Source of the DNA: Craspedostauros australis
Taxonomy: Eukaryota > Bacillariophyta > Bacillariophyceae > Mastogloiales > Achnanthaceae
Reading direction: 5' to 3'
DNA: 64,000 nucleotides
Assembly (NCBI GenBank): GCA_026770025.1
Contig: JAMXDE010000011.1
Span: 1,302,001 to 1,366,000, forward strand
The position numbers were made by a program, and so were the translations under genes. How positions within the stretch are numbered: position 1 is the first letter of the stretch; every line of letters begins with the position of its first letter. This document shows positions 10,101-20,217 of the stretch, piece by piece. Under the pieces are notes generated by a model. That model was given only the letters and a program-made list of their open reading frames with translations, was not told where the DNA came from and made no database searches.

Positions 10101-13100
10101 ACACGTCGTCATCATCCACATCATCCTCCGAAACCGTCGACAACGAGCGTTTGGGTGGCATCGGCATACGCGAAGGTTCGGTTTCTGCCGTCAGCAGCGC
10201 CTGACCTCCGGAGCACACGTCGGCATCGAGCATCGCCGAGTCGGCGCCCTTGCAGAACAGGATCGGGAGACTGCCCAACTCCGGCGGAGATCTCAGCAAG
10301 ATGGACATGCGCTTGCGTTCTGAATCGAACTTGTTAACAGCAAGGATGGACCAGGTCTCGGTTCTCTGGCTGCTTGCATCAACCATATCTGCTTGGCTGG
10401 GTTCGTAGATGGATCCGCGTCTGTCCTGGTTGATCGATTTCGCCGCAAGCAGCTTGGGAGTGAGCCTGCCAGTCTTCAGACTATCCACAAGTTGTTCGTC
10501 CTCCAGGAAGGACGGGTGCGGCGAGCGGATCTTGATGCCCGTAGAATCTCTGGCGATGACTTGGAAGCCGAAGGAGTTGCTGGCGGCGCTCACGAGCGCA
10601 CCCTCATCTGGACTTTCGGCCTGGTAGGCAAACCCATGCGGGGCGCCGTCCGGCGCCTTCTCGAGCGATTGGGCCTGGTCTGACAGGTTGGATTCTGTGC
10701 TGATAACTCGATCACGTGGCAAACCGTCAGGCGCTTCGATTTCGATCGCTTGCTCTTCGTGGACTGGGCGGAGATTGCCGAAACCAGAGTTGTCGGTCAT
10801 TTCGCTCATGGCACGGTCGCGGTTGCGATTGCCGAAGAGCTTCTTGACGTAACTGCGGGAGGAGGATTGCGAGGTGACAGATTTGGAAGAATCGATGTTT
10901 GTGGACAGATCCAGGTCCTTCTCCACTACGACGGTGTGGCAAAGACTCATGACGCGCAAAAACATCTCAGCATTGAACGTCAGAAGCTTGCTGGGACCAG
11001 CATCGGCCTTGTCCGGTTGACCGGACTTCGATGGGTATTTCGACTTGTCGGGATATGTCCTGTTGCTGTTGCTGTTGCCGCTGCCACCGCCACGACCGAA
11101 GGAGAACAGCCTACCAACGAGCAACTGACGAAGAGGGTGGAAGCTCGACACACGGTCATCGTCATCTTGGTCTTCAGTTTGTGCACCTGGACGTGATTTC
11201 TGCACCGGCGGCCCGAAAACGGACCCATCAACAGAGCAACGCTTGAACCGCATCACATTCTGCGTCAGAGTTCCAGTCTTGTCCGAGAAGATATACTCGA
11301 TGCGTCCCAGATCTGTAACGTTGGTGCTGCGTGCGACTGCGCGCGTGTCCGTGACAGTGTCGTAAAGATCGAGGTCGACGTAGATCAACCAAAGGAAGAA
11401 GAAGTTGATGGCTTCGACTGTGACGTACATACTCAATGGGACGAAGTTACTGAGCAACGTGACGTAGAGAAGGAACATCTGTGCCCAGTTGGGTGTCTTT
11501 TCATCCCAATCTGGTGCATCCAAGTCGGGGAGGTAGGGCCATTTCTCAGATGTGTCCTCGTTCAAACCGACGTACCTGACAGCAGAAGCGATCGAAGGAT
11601 GGAGGCAAACAGTTCATCAGAAGGCGACAGATGTAATGCAAGTGGAAGAGAATGAGAAAGAGCGAGAAGCATGCACATGAAAGATGGAGGAGCATGGGGG
11701 GAAGGATGAGTGGACCTGTTCTTGTGATGAAAAGGGTGCGCATTGCATGCACATTGCATGAAACATTGTATCACTGCGCAGGAAACAAGGAAAGCGGACG
11801 ACTCACCACAAGAACTCGAATTTCTCATCGTTCGCGATCACCGACTGGGTTGCCAGGTAGCTGATGCAAAGGATCATGATAATGATGATGGCAAGTACGG
11901 TGTAGTTCATCAAGATGTCGAGTTGACTGAACTTCGATGGTGTTTCGAACGAGTTCTGGACGAGCTTCGTGTCGGTTCCTGTGAAGCATGCCAAACCGAT
12001 GGCCCACTCGGTGTTCCGCAGGACGGCGCCACGGAGCAGGATGTTGTCTGCGCCGAGCGGGATGTCGAAGGACGGGCCGTCACTCTCGACTGGGGGCAGA
12101 GTGAGCTTTCCGGTGAATGTGTTGACGTGAGGGTTGGGTGGTTCGGTGGTGAGGGTCGCAACGAAGCGCACATCGTCCGTCTCGAATGCCTTGGAATTGT
12201 TGGGCAATTTCATGGATTCTGAGACGAATCCCTTGACAGAGTCCAAGCCCGCGGAGAAGAAGTTGCGCTTGGAGCTGGTACCGAGCGATGAGGCGTCTCC
12301 GGCGTAGTTTGGATTTTCCAGCGCAGAGATCCCGTGCGGGTGAGCCAAGGTGGAGAACCTCGTCACTCGCTTGGTGGCCTGCTCCAAGGTTTCGATCTTC
12401 TCGGTGTCATCTTCTTCGTCCTCCTCTTCGTAAGTCTCGAGCATGGGCGTCGAACTTCTCAGAAAACGTTGCACTCGTTTCGGCAGCTGCGGGCTGGTTC
12501 TCAGCTTGAGGTTGGTCTCTCCGTCGATGGAGCTGGTTTCGATGTAGGAGCTGCCGTTGTCTCCGCTGCTCGCCAGCAGAATCATGTCGGCTGGAACCAT
12601 GTTGCGGTTCTTAACGAGGACAAGATGTCCCTGCCGAATATTCATCCTGCTGATTTTTTGGAACGCCACCTTGACGTTGGAGGAATCGGATGTCGGCGCG
12701 GGCGTCTCCGGCGTTTGATTGTTGGAGGTTTGATGGTATGCCTTATCCAGCCTGACCACGACATCCTTGCCATCCAGGATTGATTCCTCGCGTTCGGCCT
12801 CCGGATCTTCCTTCAACTCGTCGGCGCGCCTCAGGATGACGCATGGCGCATTGTTGGTGAGCCTGTCGCTGATGTGACGTCTCCGATCCGCGGAACCTTC
12901 AATCAGTAAACTGAACGAAATGACCGCCGCCAGCGGCCCAAGCGTTGTCCATGGTGAAATCGCGGATTCGTACAGATCGGTGTACGTTCCAATCGCCATG
13001 ACGCCTCCCACGCACAGAAAGTACAGGTTGGCAAACCGGCGGAATTGCTCCAAAACAGCCTGAAGGATTGCAGGTCATTATGGTATCGGAGTGCATGTCG

Positions 13101-13922
13101 TAGTATGGTATGTCGTAGTATGGTATAGTTTGGCGTAGGATGGTATGATACGGCATGCAGGTGTATTGATAGAGTCGTGTTCGTCGCAACATGACAAGAA
13201 AGCGCCGGTAACGAGGTGTTGGATGTGAAGGCATTACGAGATGTTGTTGAACACAACATAGTGGTCGTGCGGTTGCGATGGCCGTCGGAGCAGGTCACAT
13301 GAGAGGTTCCACGTTGGTGCGTTGGTCCATCGACGCATGGGTTGGTGGGGTTCACGGATCCGCCAAGTTCGGGGCATCACCATTGCGAACGACCAACCAA
13401 ACAAAATTCGTTTCGCCGTTTCGGGATGGCCATGAAGGAACAACCACGAAACAGTCGTGTGAAGGAGACAAGAGATCACGCAAGACCATGAAAGATCGGC
13501 GCGCAAATGTTGCACGATCAAGAATGCCTGTGAGAACATTGCCATGTGCAAGTCACTGCTGCTGTATCTGTTGCTATTGCTTTCGTATCAGGGATCAGCA
13601 TCATCTGGTTGAGACATGATTTCCTGCCTGTGCAAGGGCACATGGCGCAGAGTGCAATAGAGCAGTCTTGTCCGGAACAACGTTCGGCGCATTCAACAAT
13701 TTCCAACGCGCTGCTCTTGCTGAGACCGTATCCGAGAGCGGCGGAAGTACCACAGGCGAGCAGGACAATTGAGCCAGGGTGTGCACTTACGACTGGGACG
13801 AACGTCAGGATGGTGTACCGCGACGTGGTGATGCGGTTGTTGCATCGCTCCAGATCTGGTCGACCGGCCAGCAGGACGCGATCCCGCTGATCGTCGATCT
13901 CCTTGCTTCCTCCCAACCCCAT
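7129..13922 (-). CDS. P4-type phospholipid-transporting ATPase (flippase)
   Basis: Five exons (13791-13922, 11807-13059, 8020-11575, 7713-7871, 7129-7431) keep phase across GT-AG junctions and give 1,800 residues. All main P-type motifs are present. The opening matches the flippase N-terminus (YTILTF... EQFRRFANLYFL). The actuator loop has DGET at about 223-226. The phosphorylation motif is DKTGTLT, with Asp560 as the acyl-phosphate site. KGADSAML lies in the nucleotide domain, TGDKRE is near 1061 and GDGANDVGMIQ near 1437. About six C-terminal membrane segments follow. P4 ATPases use ATP to move phospholipids to the cytosolic leaflet. The protein is longer than usual (about 1,100-1,350): roughly 300 residues separate TGDKRE from the conserved LVIEGAALKHML block. 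The first exon starts 18 bp from an LTR retrotransposon, so its promoter context is unusual. Confidence 0.95.
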
Positions 13923-14130
13923 GGTGTGACGTGATGTGCTTAACGGAATGTGGTGATACAGATGATGATGTTGATGGTGTAACCTAATTGGGATTATGAG
14001 CTTTTCTGCTGTTGCTCTTGTCTTTGTTGATGTTCTTGTTGATGACAGCGGCTGACCCGTTCTCATCGGTCATCCTCTGTGTTGCTTGTGCTCTCGCGCT
14101 TTCTGCGCTCAGTGTGACATCTTCGACCTG

Positions 14131-14568
14131 CAAGACACGGGAAAACCGACGAAACACGATCAGGCTGAGTCGTGAGTCGGTACGACTTCTCTGCCAATTG
14201 TCCTGTTCGGATTGCCTGTTTGACTAAACCGAATACTTGCATGCAGTAGATAACGTTAATTCACGTCTGTAAATTCAAATCAAGACAAATCCTGGTTCAA
14301 AAACAAAATAGGTGAAAGTACTCCAGACTCGACGAAAGTAATTAGGAATAGGTGAAAGTACTCCAGACTCGACGAAAGTACTCAGGATTAGGTGAAAGTA
14401 CTGTTTCGATGAATAACCAAAATGACGGTTATTACCTATTATTTAACGTCCTCAATGGTGTCAACGGAGTTTGACTAATCAGAATAATACATTGGTGCAC
14501 AAATGCCACGTCAGCATTGACATTCTTGGGCGTTTCTTCGATCGTTTCGTCGAAATTCCCGTGTCTTG
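14131..14568. mobile_element. MITE (438 bp) inside the 3' LTR
   Basis: Terminal inverted repeats begin CAAGACACGGGAA at both ends and stay similar for about 25 bp (both continue into CGACGAAAC). The insertion is flanked by the 3-bp duplication ctg at 14128-14130 and 14569-14571. The other LTR has one ctg at this point, so it is the empty site. Inside is a 40-bp tandem repeat (14310-14402). Coding capacity is nil. A 3-bp duplication fits PIF/Harbinger or CACTA-type transposases. The ends do not match the classic CACTA start, so the superfamily is open. Confidence 0.9.
14310..14402. repeat. 40-bp tandem repeat within the MITE
   Basis: Two full units and one partial unit beginning aggtgaaagtact. 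Each full unit contains gactcgacgaaagta, which echoes the CGACGAAA core of the terminal inverted repeats. This looks like subterminal binding-site repeats of a DNA transposon. Confidence 0.85.
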
Positions 14569-16470
14569 CTGTTTGATTCGATGTCCATTTTCGCTCACGC
14601 TCCAATACGCCCCTTCGAGGCATGTTTGGTGGGAACCTTCCATACATGGCTTGATCCTGGCAAGGTTGCAATGGAGCATGCTTGTCATGGTTTGCGTAGG
14701 GCTCTCAGCGGCACCTGGACTCGTTGTGCCATCTTCATCGTCATCTTCATCATGTGTATATGTATCCGGGGAAATGTGAGGGGGTCTTCTGAATAGGGAC
14801 ATGCAACACAGCTTTTTTTCAAACACTCGTTCGGTGCGCGTGCAGTCTCGCTTGGTGTGCGTCTGGGCTGAGAGGGCGGTCTTGATTCTGGTGCCCCTCT
14901 TGCTTGTCTTCTTCGTTGCTTTTGCAGTAAGGGCATGATGATGTTCCTTGTTTTTCGTCATCAGTGGTTTGGTCCACCTGAAGAATAGGTGATGTTGCAA
15001 CTGCCTGGTCCTCGCATACTTTGCGATGATGAACGGATCGTCGAGTTGTACATCGTCAAGTCGGTACCATGACTTGTCACTGTTTCCCCACAACACTTTC
15101 AGCTTCATGTGTTCCTGGTCGATGCCACGGAATAGGACCTTGTGCAGGGTTTCGTGGAGCATCCGTAGTCCAAATGTTTGTTGTTTTGGTTTCCTTGGTC
15201 TGGCAGATCGCCTTGGCAGTGTATCTTGTTGGACTCCTATCCATTTCTTCTTCTTTGCTGTATCCGGTGGCTTTGGGATGTGGTTGACACTTGGCGTCGC
15301 CACAATCATGGCAGCCAGCGGGTCCCCCCCTGAATCCTTGGAGCGTGGCAATGCCCGATCTGGAGGATTTGCGCTTGAGTCACTGGCAGTTCTGCCAGGG
15401 CTTTTGGTAATTGGTTGTCCGGCCCTGTTGCGCACACTGCTCTGCTTGAAGGGTGCAGTAGTGACAGCAGTCGCCCCTTTCTTCCAGACCACCCATGTAA
15501 GCTTTTCAGCTGTTCGTTGGGATTGACCGGAAGTAGACTTGGTGCCACTGACGGACCTGTCTGCGGAGTCGTATGCCAGTGAACGTGGTCGAATGGGCGG
15601 CGAAGGCGTGTCCCGGTCCTTCTTGCGTTGCTTGTTCTTGATGCGTCGTGTGACTTTCGCGTGCTCGGATGGTTGTGACGTGCTGAATGCGTCAGCTGGT
15701 GCATGCATATCGGGGATGGATGCGCTCGTGCGATGCATGGCCTCTGCCACATCATCAAACCCTGGAGAACTGTGCAGTTCTGGCACCTCTACTGTCGCAG
15801 GCATTGTTGGGGCCATGCGCTCCGGCGGCTTGGCTATTCCCGCTCGTCGGCTGATGGATCGTGCGATGCGTTCTGCCATCATTTCTTCGTTTACAGTGGT
15901 CTTGAGGTCGTCGAACGTCTCGATGGTTCCTTGGACGAACTTGGAGTAGATGGCTGGTTGGATGGCATCCATGCCATACCAATCCATACAGTTCTCAGCG
16001 TGCCTTGGCTGCTGTTTTGTTACAGCATGGTGAAGTGCTGCTATCTTCTGGTGTGGGTGTTCTGACACGTAGTTGTTGAAGTCTTCAACATCAAGGATGT
16101 CTGCCTTGACGCAAAGGATGGATGCTCTGTCTGGAACCTCGGACAGGTTTTTGTGCATCTCAATGTATTCTGCAAATGACATGAGCAGTTCGAAGTCCGG
16201 TAACAGTGGAACGAGCATGACTGGTACTCTGGTCGTCATCACCATGATGGAAGGGTCACGTCCACCAATGTGGCACATGTTCTCGAGGACCCTGCTGAGC
16301 TCCAAGCCTTTGTCAGCCTGCCTCTTGGTGTAGAATGTCATGCAATCGATGAACACTCTGCTAAAACCCATGCTCTCAGTCAGGAAGGTAATTGTCGTTG
16401 TTGTTTTATCTGGCGGTTCTTTGGGCATCTGGAACCCAGACGCGGTGTTCACCCCAGTGGATCGCGACAT
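14479..16470 (-). CDS. Gag-like / chromo-like retroelement protein
   Basis: The ORF from the ATG at 16470 has 663 codons. About 621 lie in the internal region, 12 in the LTR and the rest run into the MITE by chance. The N-terminal ~220 residues are a helical Cys/Met-containing region, perhaps a capsid-like domain. A long basic, Ser/Pro/Lys-rich linker follows, and near residues 440-500 a small module has the pattern VLWGNSDKSWYRLDD...AKYAR. That module resembles the chromodomain-like segment found near the integrase or RT junction of some Ty1/copia polyproteins. No CCHC knuckle, protease or RT motif was seen. Upstream in-frame Met codons exist, but I prefer the start in MSRSTG. The MITE replaced the original C-terminal ~46 residues encoded by the LTR. 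Confidence 0.6.
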   Translation of the reverse strand: MSRSTGVNTASGFQMPKEPPDKTTTTITFLTESMGFSRVFIDCMTFYTKRQADKGLELSRVLENMCHIGGRDPSIMVMTTRVPVMLVPLLPDFELLMSFAEYIEMHKNLSEVPDRASILCVKADILDVEDFNNYVSEHPHQKIAALHHAVTKQQPRHAENCMDWYGMDAIQPAIYSKFVQGTIETFDDLKTTVNEEMMAERIARSISRRAGIAKPPERMAPTMPATVEVPELHSSPGFDDVAEAMHRTSASIPDMHAPADAFSTSQPSEHAKVTRRIKNKQRKKDRDTPSPPIRPRSLAYDSADRSVSGTKSTSGQSQRTAEKLTWVVWKKGATAVTTAPFKQSSVRNRAGQPITKSPGRTASDSSANPPDRALPRSKDSGGDPLAAMIVATPSVNHIPKPPDTAKKKKWIGVQQDTLPRRSARPRKPKQQTFGLRMLHETLHKVLFRGIDQEHMKLKVLWGNSDKSWYRLDDVQLDDPFIIAKYARTRQLQHHLFFRWTKPLMTKNKEHHHALTAKATKKTSKRGTRIKTALSAQTHTKRDCTRTERVFEKKLCCMSLFRRPPHISPDTYTHDEDDDEDGTTSPGAAESPTQTMTSMLHCNLARIKPCMEGSHQTCLEGAYWSVSENGHRIKQQDTGISTKRSKKRPRMSMLTWHLCTNVLF

Positions 16471-16657
16471 CTTTCTCTCTCTCTCTTCTGTCCGCACTTC
16501 TGTTCTCTGCATACGTGAAATCCCCCCTCAACTCGTGGTTGCCTTCCGGATTAGAATGCGCCCGTGCCTGTGCCTTCTCTCTCAAATCTCTGCGGCGGCG
16601 GCGTCGGCGGTCTCGTCAGTGTGGCACAACGAAGTGAGCTCTCAAGGTCGTATAAAC

Positions 16658-16883
16658 TAACGGAATGTGGTGATACAGATGATGATGTTGATGGTGTAAC
16701 CTAATTGGGATTATGAGCTTTTCTGCTGTTGCTCTTGTCTTTGTTGATGTTCTTGTTGATGACAGCGGCTGACCCGTTCTCATCAGTCATCCTCTGTGTT
16801 GCTTGTGCTCTCACACTTTCTGTGCTCAGCGTGACATCTTCGACCTGTTTGATTCGATGTCCATTTTCGCTCACGCTCCAATA
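16658..16883 (-). repeat. 5' LTR of the retrotransposon
   Basis: This intact 226-bp LTR is the uninterrupted counterpart of the left copy. On the minus strand it carries an open frame (starting tyr-trp-ser-val in frame with the element ORF in the other LTR) that ends at 16701. It is the empty-site reference for the MITE in the left LTR. Confidence 0.9.
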
Positions 16884-16920
16884 GTGCTGATGCGATCGTG
16901 CACTGCTCAAGAGCGTTCCT

Positions 16921-17412
16921 CTATTGAACGGAATGGATACAAATGGACGAAGGAGACTCCTTTGATCTTTGCACTTTGGCAGTAGCCACTCTCACAGTCC
17001 TCTCGTTGTTTGTAATTTCGTTGTCAGCATTATCAACAAAGCCGTCGTCGTCGCCGCTGCGCTTCTTTGTGTGTTTCTTGTTGTTGTGCTTTGTTTTGCT
17101 TTGCTTTGCTTTCTTGCTGTGGCCTCTCTTGCTCCTCACAGCGTCGTCGGCTCCAGTACTCTCTGGAGGATGGTCAAGCGGAAGCGCTCCGACACCACCG
17201 AAAGTGAAGACGGCCTCTTGCGGGGGAGCACCCTTCGACGAAACCAGCGTGAGAACTCGATAAGTCAACAGGAACCGCGATCGTTTCGCTTCCAAGAACA
17301 GGATCGTAAACTTTTGTTCCAAATCGCAGTTTTGTGTCAGCGACCAGAGTCTATGCGGTTCTTCTGGAGCGTCCCCTGAGAGCACACAGACACGCAGCGT
17401 ATTACCATGCAC
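16921..17412 (-). CDS. Hypothetical protein, 163 residues
   Basis: A single open frame with its ATG at 17412. The N-terminal ~80 residues look globular (alternating hydrophobic and charged). Residues 95-125 are Lys-rich with a following Asp run, and the tail is polar. Support for coding comes from the A/C-rich, G-poor sequence upstream on the minus strand, which matches the leaders of well-supported genes here. The stop codon is 33 bp from the LTR element's target-site duplication. No family was recognised. An antisense frame on the plus strand starting at 17169 is possible but less likely. Confidence 0.4.
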   Translation of the reverse strand: MHGNTLRVCVLSGDAPEEPHRLWSLTQNCDLEQKFTILFLEAKRSRFLLTYRVLTLVSSKGAPPQEAVFTFGGVGALPLDHPPESTGADDAVRSKRGHSKKAKQSKTKHNNKKHTKKRSGDDDGFVDNADNEITNNERTVRVATAKVQRSKESPSSICIHSVQ

Positions 17413-17849
17413 TTCCGGATGACCTCTGTGCGTGATTGTGGAGTGGTGGATCGTCGTTTTGCTATGCTATTGTTACCTCTCCGTGCTCTGTGTTGTGTTT
17501 TGTGTTGTTTTCGCATCAACCAAGATGTCACGATTCAATCTCTCTCTCTGATCTCTTGTGTTCCCCTCCACTCACAAAACCGTGTTGTTCAGTTTGGGTT
17601 CGTGCAGTTTTTGATTGAAACCGGTCGAACAGTGAACTTCGTCCACTCAGCTGCTCGCGCGGAGATGGTGGACATGCAGGATGTCTGCGCAGCAACACAC
17701 GTGTTCGGAAAGTGACCCTCTCTCGTGCCACCAACTCGCACACATCAACGGCAACAACGCCTCCTCCTCCCACACAACGCTCGTACAAAACAGCAAACGA
17801 CGAGGGCAACGACAAAGAGAAGGTCACAGCAGGCGCGCACAATCACACC
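17413..17849. promoter_or_regulatory. Possible bidirectional promoter region
   Basis: The half next to 17412 is T/G-rich on the plus strand, and the half next to 17850 is A/C-rich on the plus strand. That is the pattern expected for two divergent leaders. No other feature is seen. Confidence 0.3.
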
Positions 17850-18041
17850 ATGGCGCAGCTCTCCCACCAAAAACGAAATCACGATACAGAGTCACCGCCT
17901 GGCAGGCTCGTACTGGTACTCGCAACCAGTCACAGCAAAGATCTTTCGGAACGTGCAATTGTACAAGGAAATGTGGTACAACTCATGAATGACTCTTGTT
18001 CCATCAAGTCGTTGGGTTGCAGCACACTCGACAATTTGTGA
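17850..18041 (+). CDS. Small hypothetical ORF, 63 residues
   Basis: The ATG at 17850 follows about 150 bases of A/C-rich sequence like other leaders in the window. The peptide has a central hydrophobic stretch (RLVLVLATS) and no known motif. It could be a first exon of an unrecognised spliced gene or a chance frame. Confidence is low. Confidence 0.22.
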   Translation: MAQLSHQKRNHDTESPPGRLVLVLATSHSKDLSERAIVQGNVVQLMNDSCSIKSLGCSTLDNL

Positions 18042-18463
18042 AAGAACTGGAGCGACGAACATCGAAGAACCTCGCATCAAACCATGCGAATCGCCATCCT
18101 GTCCGTCTGTGCGCCAACTTTCGACTTCTCTGCAGTTCCTCTCTCTTGCACAAGTCCCAATCCACGACAAACCTGTCTCCGAAGTGCCCAAACGAGTGTG
18201 AAAGTGGCACGAACTCACAATCAGAGACAAGCTGCTCGTCGCTGCTGCAACTTCATCGCACAGATTGGTATTAGCATAGTACATGTCCTCGTACATTGTG
18301 AGTGTATGGCATGCAGGTAGTTCACACAGCAGACCAGTAGCCATCCACTCCTCCCTTCACATTTGATGGCAACTGTTCGTTCATCTGCTGGCTCCGACGA
18401 TCGGCAAGTATCACAACAATAAGGTGGATCTGGTGTGGCACATTTCTCTCATGCCACTTGCAC

Positions 18464-18548
18464 AAGCCGCTTGTACATGCCGCTTGTACATGCTGCTCGC
18501 ACATACCGCTTGCACATACCGCTCGCACAAGCCACTCGTACATACCAC
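18464..18548. repeat. Minisatellite, ~15-bp unit
   Basis: Units near cttgtacatgccg and ctcgcacataccg alternate about six times. Units are degenerate, with most changes in the third to sixth positions. Confidence 0.7.
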
Positions 18549-19838
18549 TGCCATTGCCATCGCAACCTGTGCCGTTGCTCCATTTCACTGGCAACACTTG
18601 GATCAGCAGGATGCGGAGATTGTGAGCATGGTGTCGCCATTCCTACAGTTTTGACCAAGGTTGTTGCCACTCTTTGGATCGACGTGGTGGTGAATGGAAG
18701 GTGAATGGAAGCGTCAAATGCATACCCTATCGAGTTGTGGGCCTCGTGTGATGATTGGGCTTGAATGGATTGGAGTTTGATGGAATCATTGACTGGTCGA
18801 TGGATCAACGGATGGATGTGTTGAAGTGAGGTGAAAAGAATTGCATTGTACTATTTAGATTTCTTTCTTGCTTTTGCTTCGAGTGGGGAGGTTGGTGTGC
18901 CTGAGTGATTTGAGCTGAGATGGATTATGTTGGGTTGAATTGAATTGCATTGCATTGCATTGCATTGCATCTTGCTGCGTGGCTTGTACGTTGGACGAGA
19001 ACGTTGGTTCGATTCCGCTGCCGATGTTGATGATATGTTTTGGATTTGCAGTAGTAGATGTGGTAGTAGATATTGCTGCGCTGCTGCTGTGTGGTTGTCG
19101 TTGTAGAATTGATGTGATCTGGGTGGAAATTGGTCACATCTGCTTGTGCTGTGTGTATGGTATGACATGGTACGTGTGTTGGAGTCATTGCTCCCTGTTG
19201 ATGGTGCACAAAATGGGTGTGCTTGTGTGTTCCTGTTGATTGTAGGCGTCTTGAACTGACCATGGTATAATATGTGCTCGTCGTTTGTGATGTTGTTCTG
19301 CACTGAGAGCATTGTTTGTGGTGGGGTTTTGGATACAGTTGTGAACGCCATTTGGTTGAATGCGCCCTCCTCCCAATCCAACCTGCTGCGACCATCGGCG
19401 TTGAGACGTGTATGATACTCTGCGAGTGCTTCTGCCCGAGTTCATTGTGAAAGTTGAGTGTGATTGTTGGTGGTGCTGCAAGGGACGGTCGGAGACAGTG
19501 ACGGATGCGCACGGAATATGACTGTGCCAATCTGAAAGCATGGCTGAATTTTCACTTTGCCTCACTCAAGTTTACTCGGACGAGCAAGGGATGAGCGTGT
19601 GGGTATCAGTTGAGGATGTGATTGTTCAATGTGCTTGTATGCACTCGGACCATCCAGTACTTGGATTAGTCATGGATAAAAGCAACAGACAGACTGCCAA
19701 TAGAACTTTATGATGTTTCAAATTGAGTCCCATGTGTCCCTGTTCTCTCTCCAAGCAATATTTTGAATAATATTGGACATTATATTCACGTTGCGCATGT
19801 CGGTCTGATTCCATGTTAGAAAGCACGGCTGGCATGTT

Positions 19839-20217
19839 TCAGACTGATTCAGAATGGATTCAGACTTTCAGAACCAATTCAGAACTTCAGAACTTCTGAC
19901 TTTTTCCGTTCTGATTCTGAATTGAGAGTGGTTCTTCCAGTGGTTGTCATGGGGGCTTTGCTGCAGACATGCAATAGTTACCTTCTGTGTCGTGGCTTCT
20001 CCATGTGTATCATTTCCAATCATGTTGTTTGCCCATGCAGAAACATAAATGCTCTTCTGTGCACCAACACAGACACAAAGAGAGGAGCAGCCAAACACCA
20101 GCTGCGACATCAACAACATGAAGAACTTGACTTGCATCAGCAAGAGCATTCAAACTTTCAGAATGGATTCAGAACGGATTCAGAACTTCAGAAGTTCTGA
20201 TTCTGAATTCAGAATGA
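19839..20217. repeat. Pair of TTCAGAA-rich blocks about 310 bp apart
   Basis: Both blocks repeat variants of attcagaacttcagaa, and the second ends in the 16-bp palindrome attctgaattcagaat. The blocks are in direct orientation but are partly self-complementary. They may be the ends of a small old transposon. No target-site duplication was identified. Confidence 0.45.

Larger units (their letters stand above)
13941..14607 (-). repeat. 3' LTR of the retrotransposon, split by a MITE
   Basis: The LTR sequence is found at 13941-14130 and 14572-14607, with the MITE and its duplicated ctg between them. Its outer end is 18 bp upstream of the flippase ATG and on the same strand, so any promoter in it would point into that gene. 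Confidence 0.9.
13941..16883 (-). mobile_element. LTR retrotransposon, gag-like ORF only (non-autonomous), interrupted by a MITE
   Basis: Two direct LTRs of 226 bp (16658-16883 and 13941-14607, the latter split by a MITE) flank about 2.05 kb. A 5-bp target-site duplication, gtgct, lies at 13936-13940 and 16884-16888. With the MITE and its 3-bp duplication removed, the two LTRs have exactly the same length and differ at five positions. Transcription is on the minus strand, so the 5' LTR is on the right. A short purine tract (gaaggggcg) precedes the 3' LTR. LTR ends read TA...TA on the minus strand instead of the usual TG...CA. Only one ORF is found, with no protease, integrase or reverse transcriptase, so the element must have relied on proteins from elsewhere. 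Confidence 0.9.

Noticed and set aside
18464-18548. CRISPR-like regular repeats
   Set aside because: The units are ~15 bp, degenerate and have no spacers. It is a eukaryotic minisatellite.
19000-19035. Possible second tRNA (ggttcgattcc on the plus strand)
   Set aside because: Only the T-loop word is present. No paired T stem, anticodon arm or acceptor stem can be drawn around it.
18851-19530. Minus-strand frames of 176 and 201 codons
   Set aside because: They read through A/C-rich and (GCATT)n sequence and consist mainly of Thr, His, Gln and Ser. This looks noncoding.
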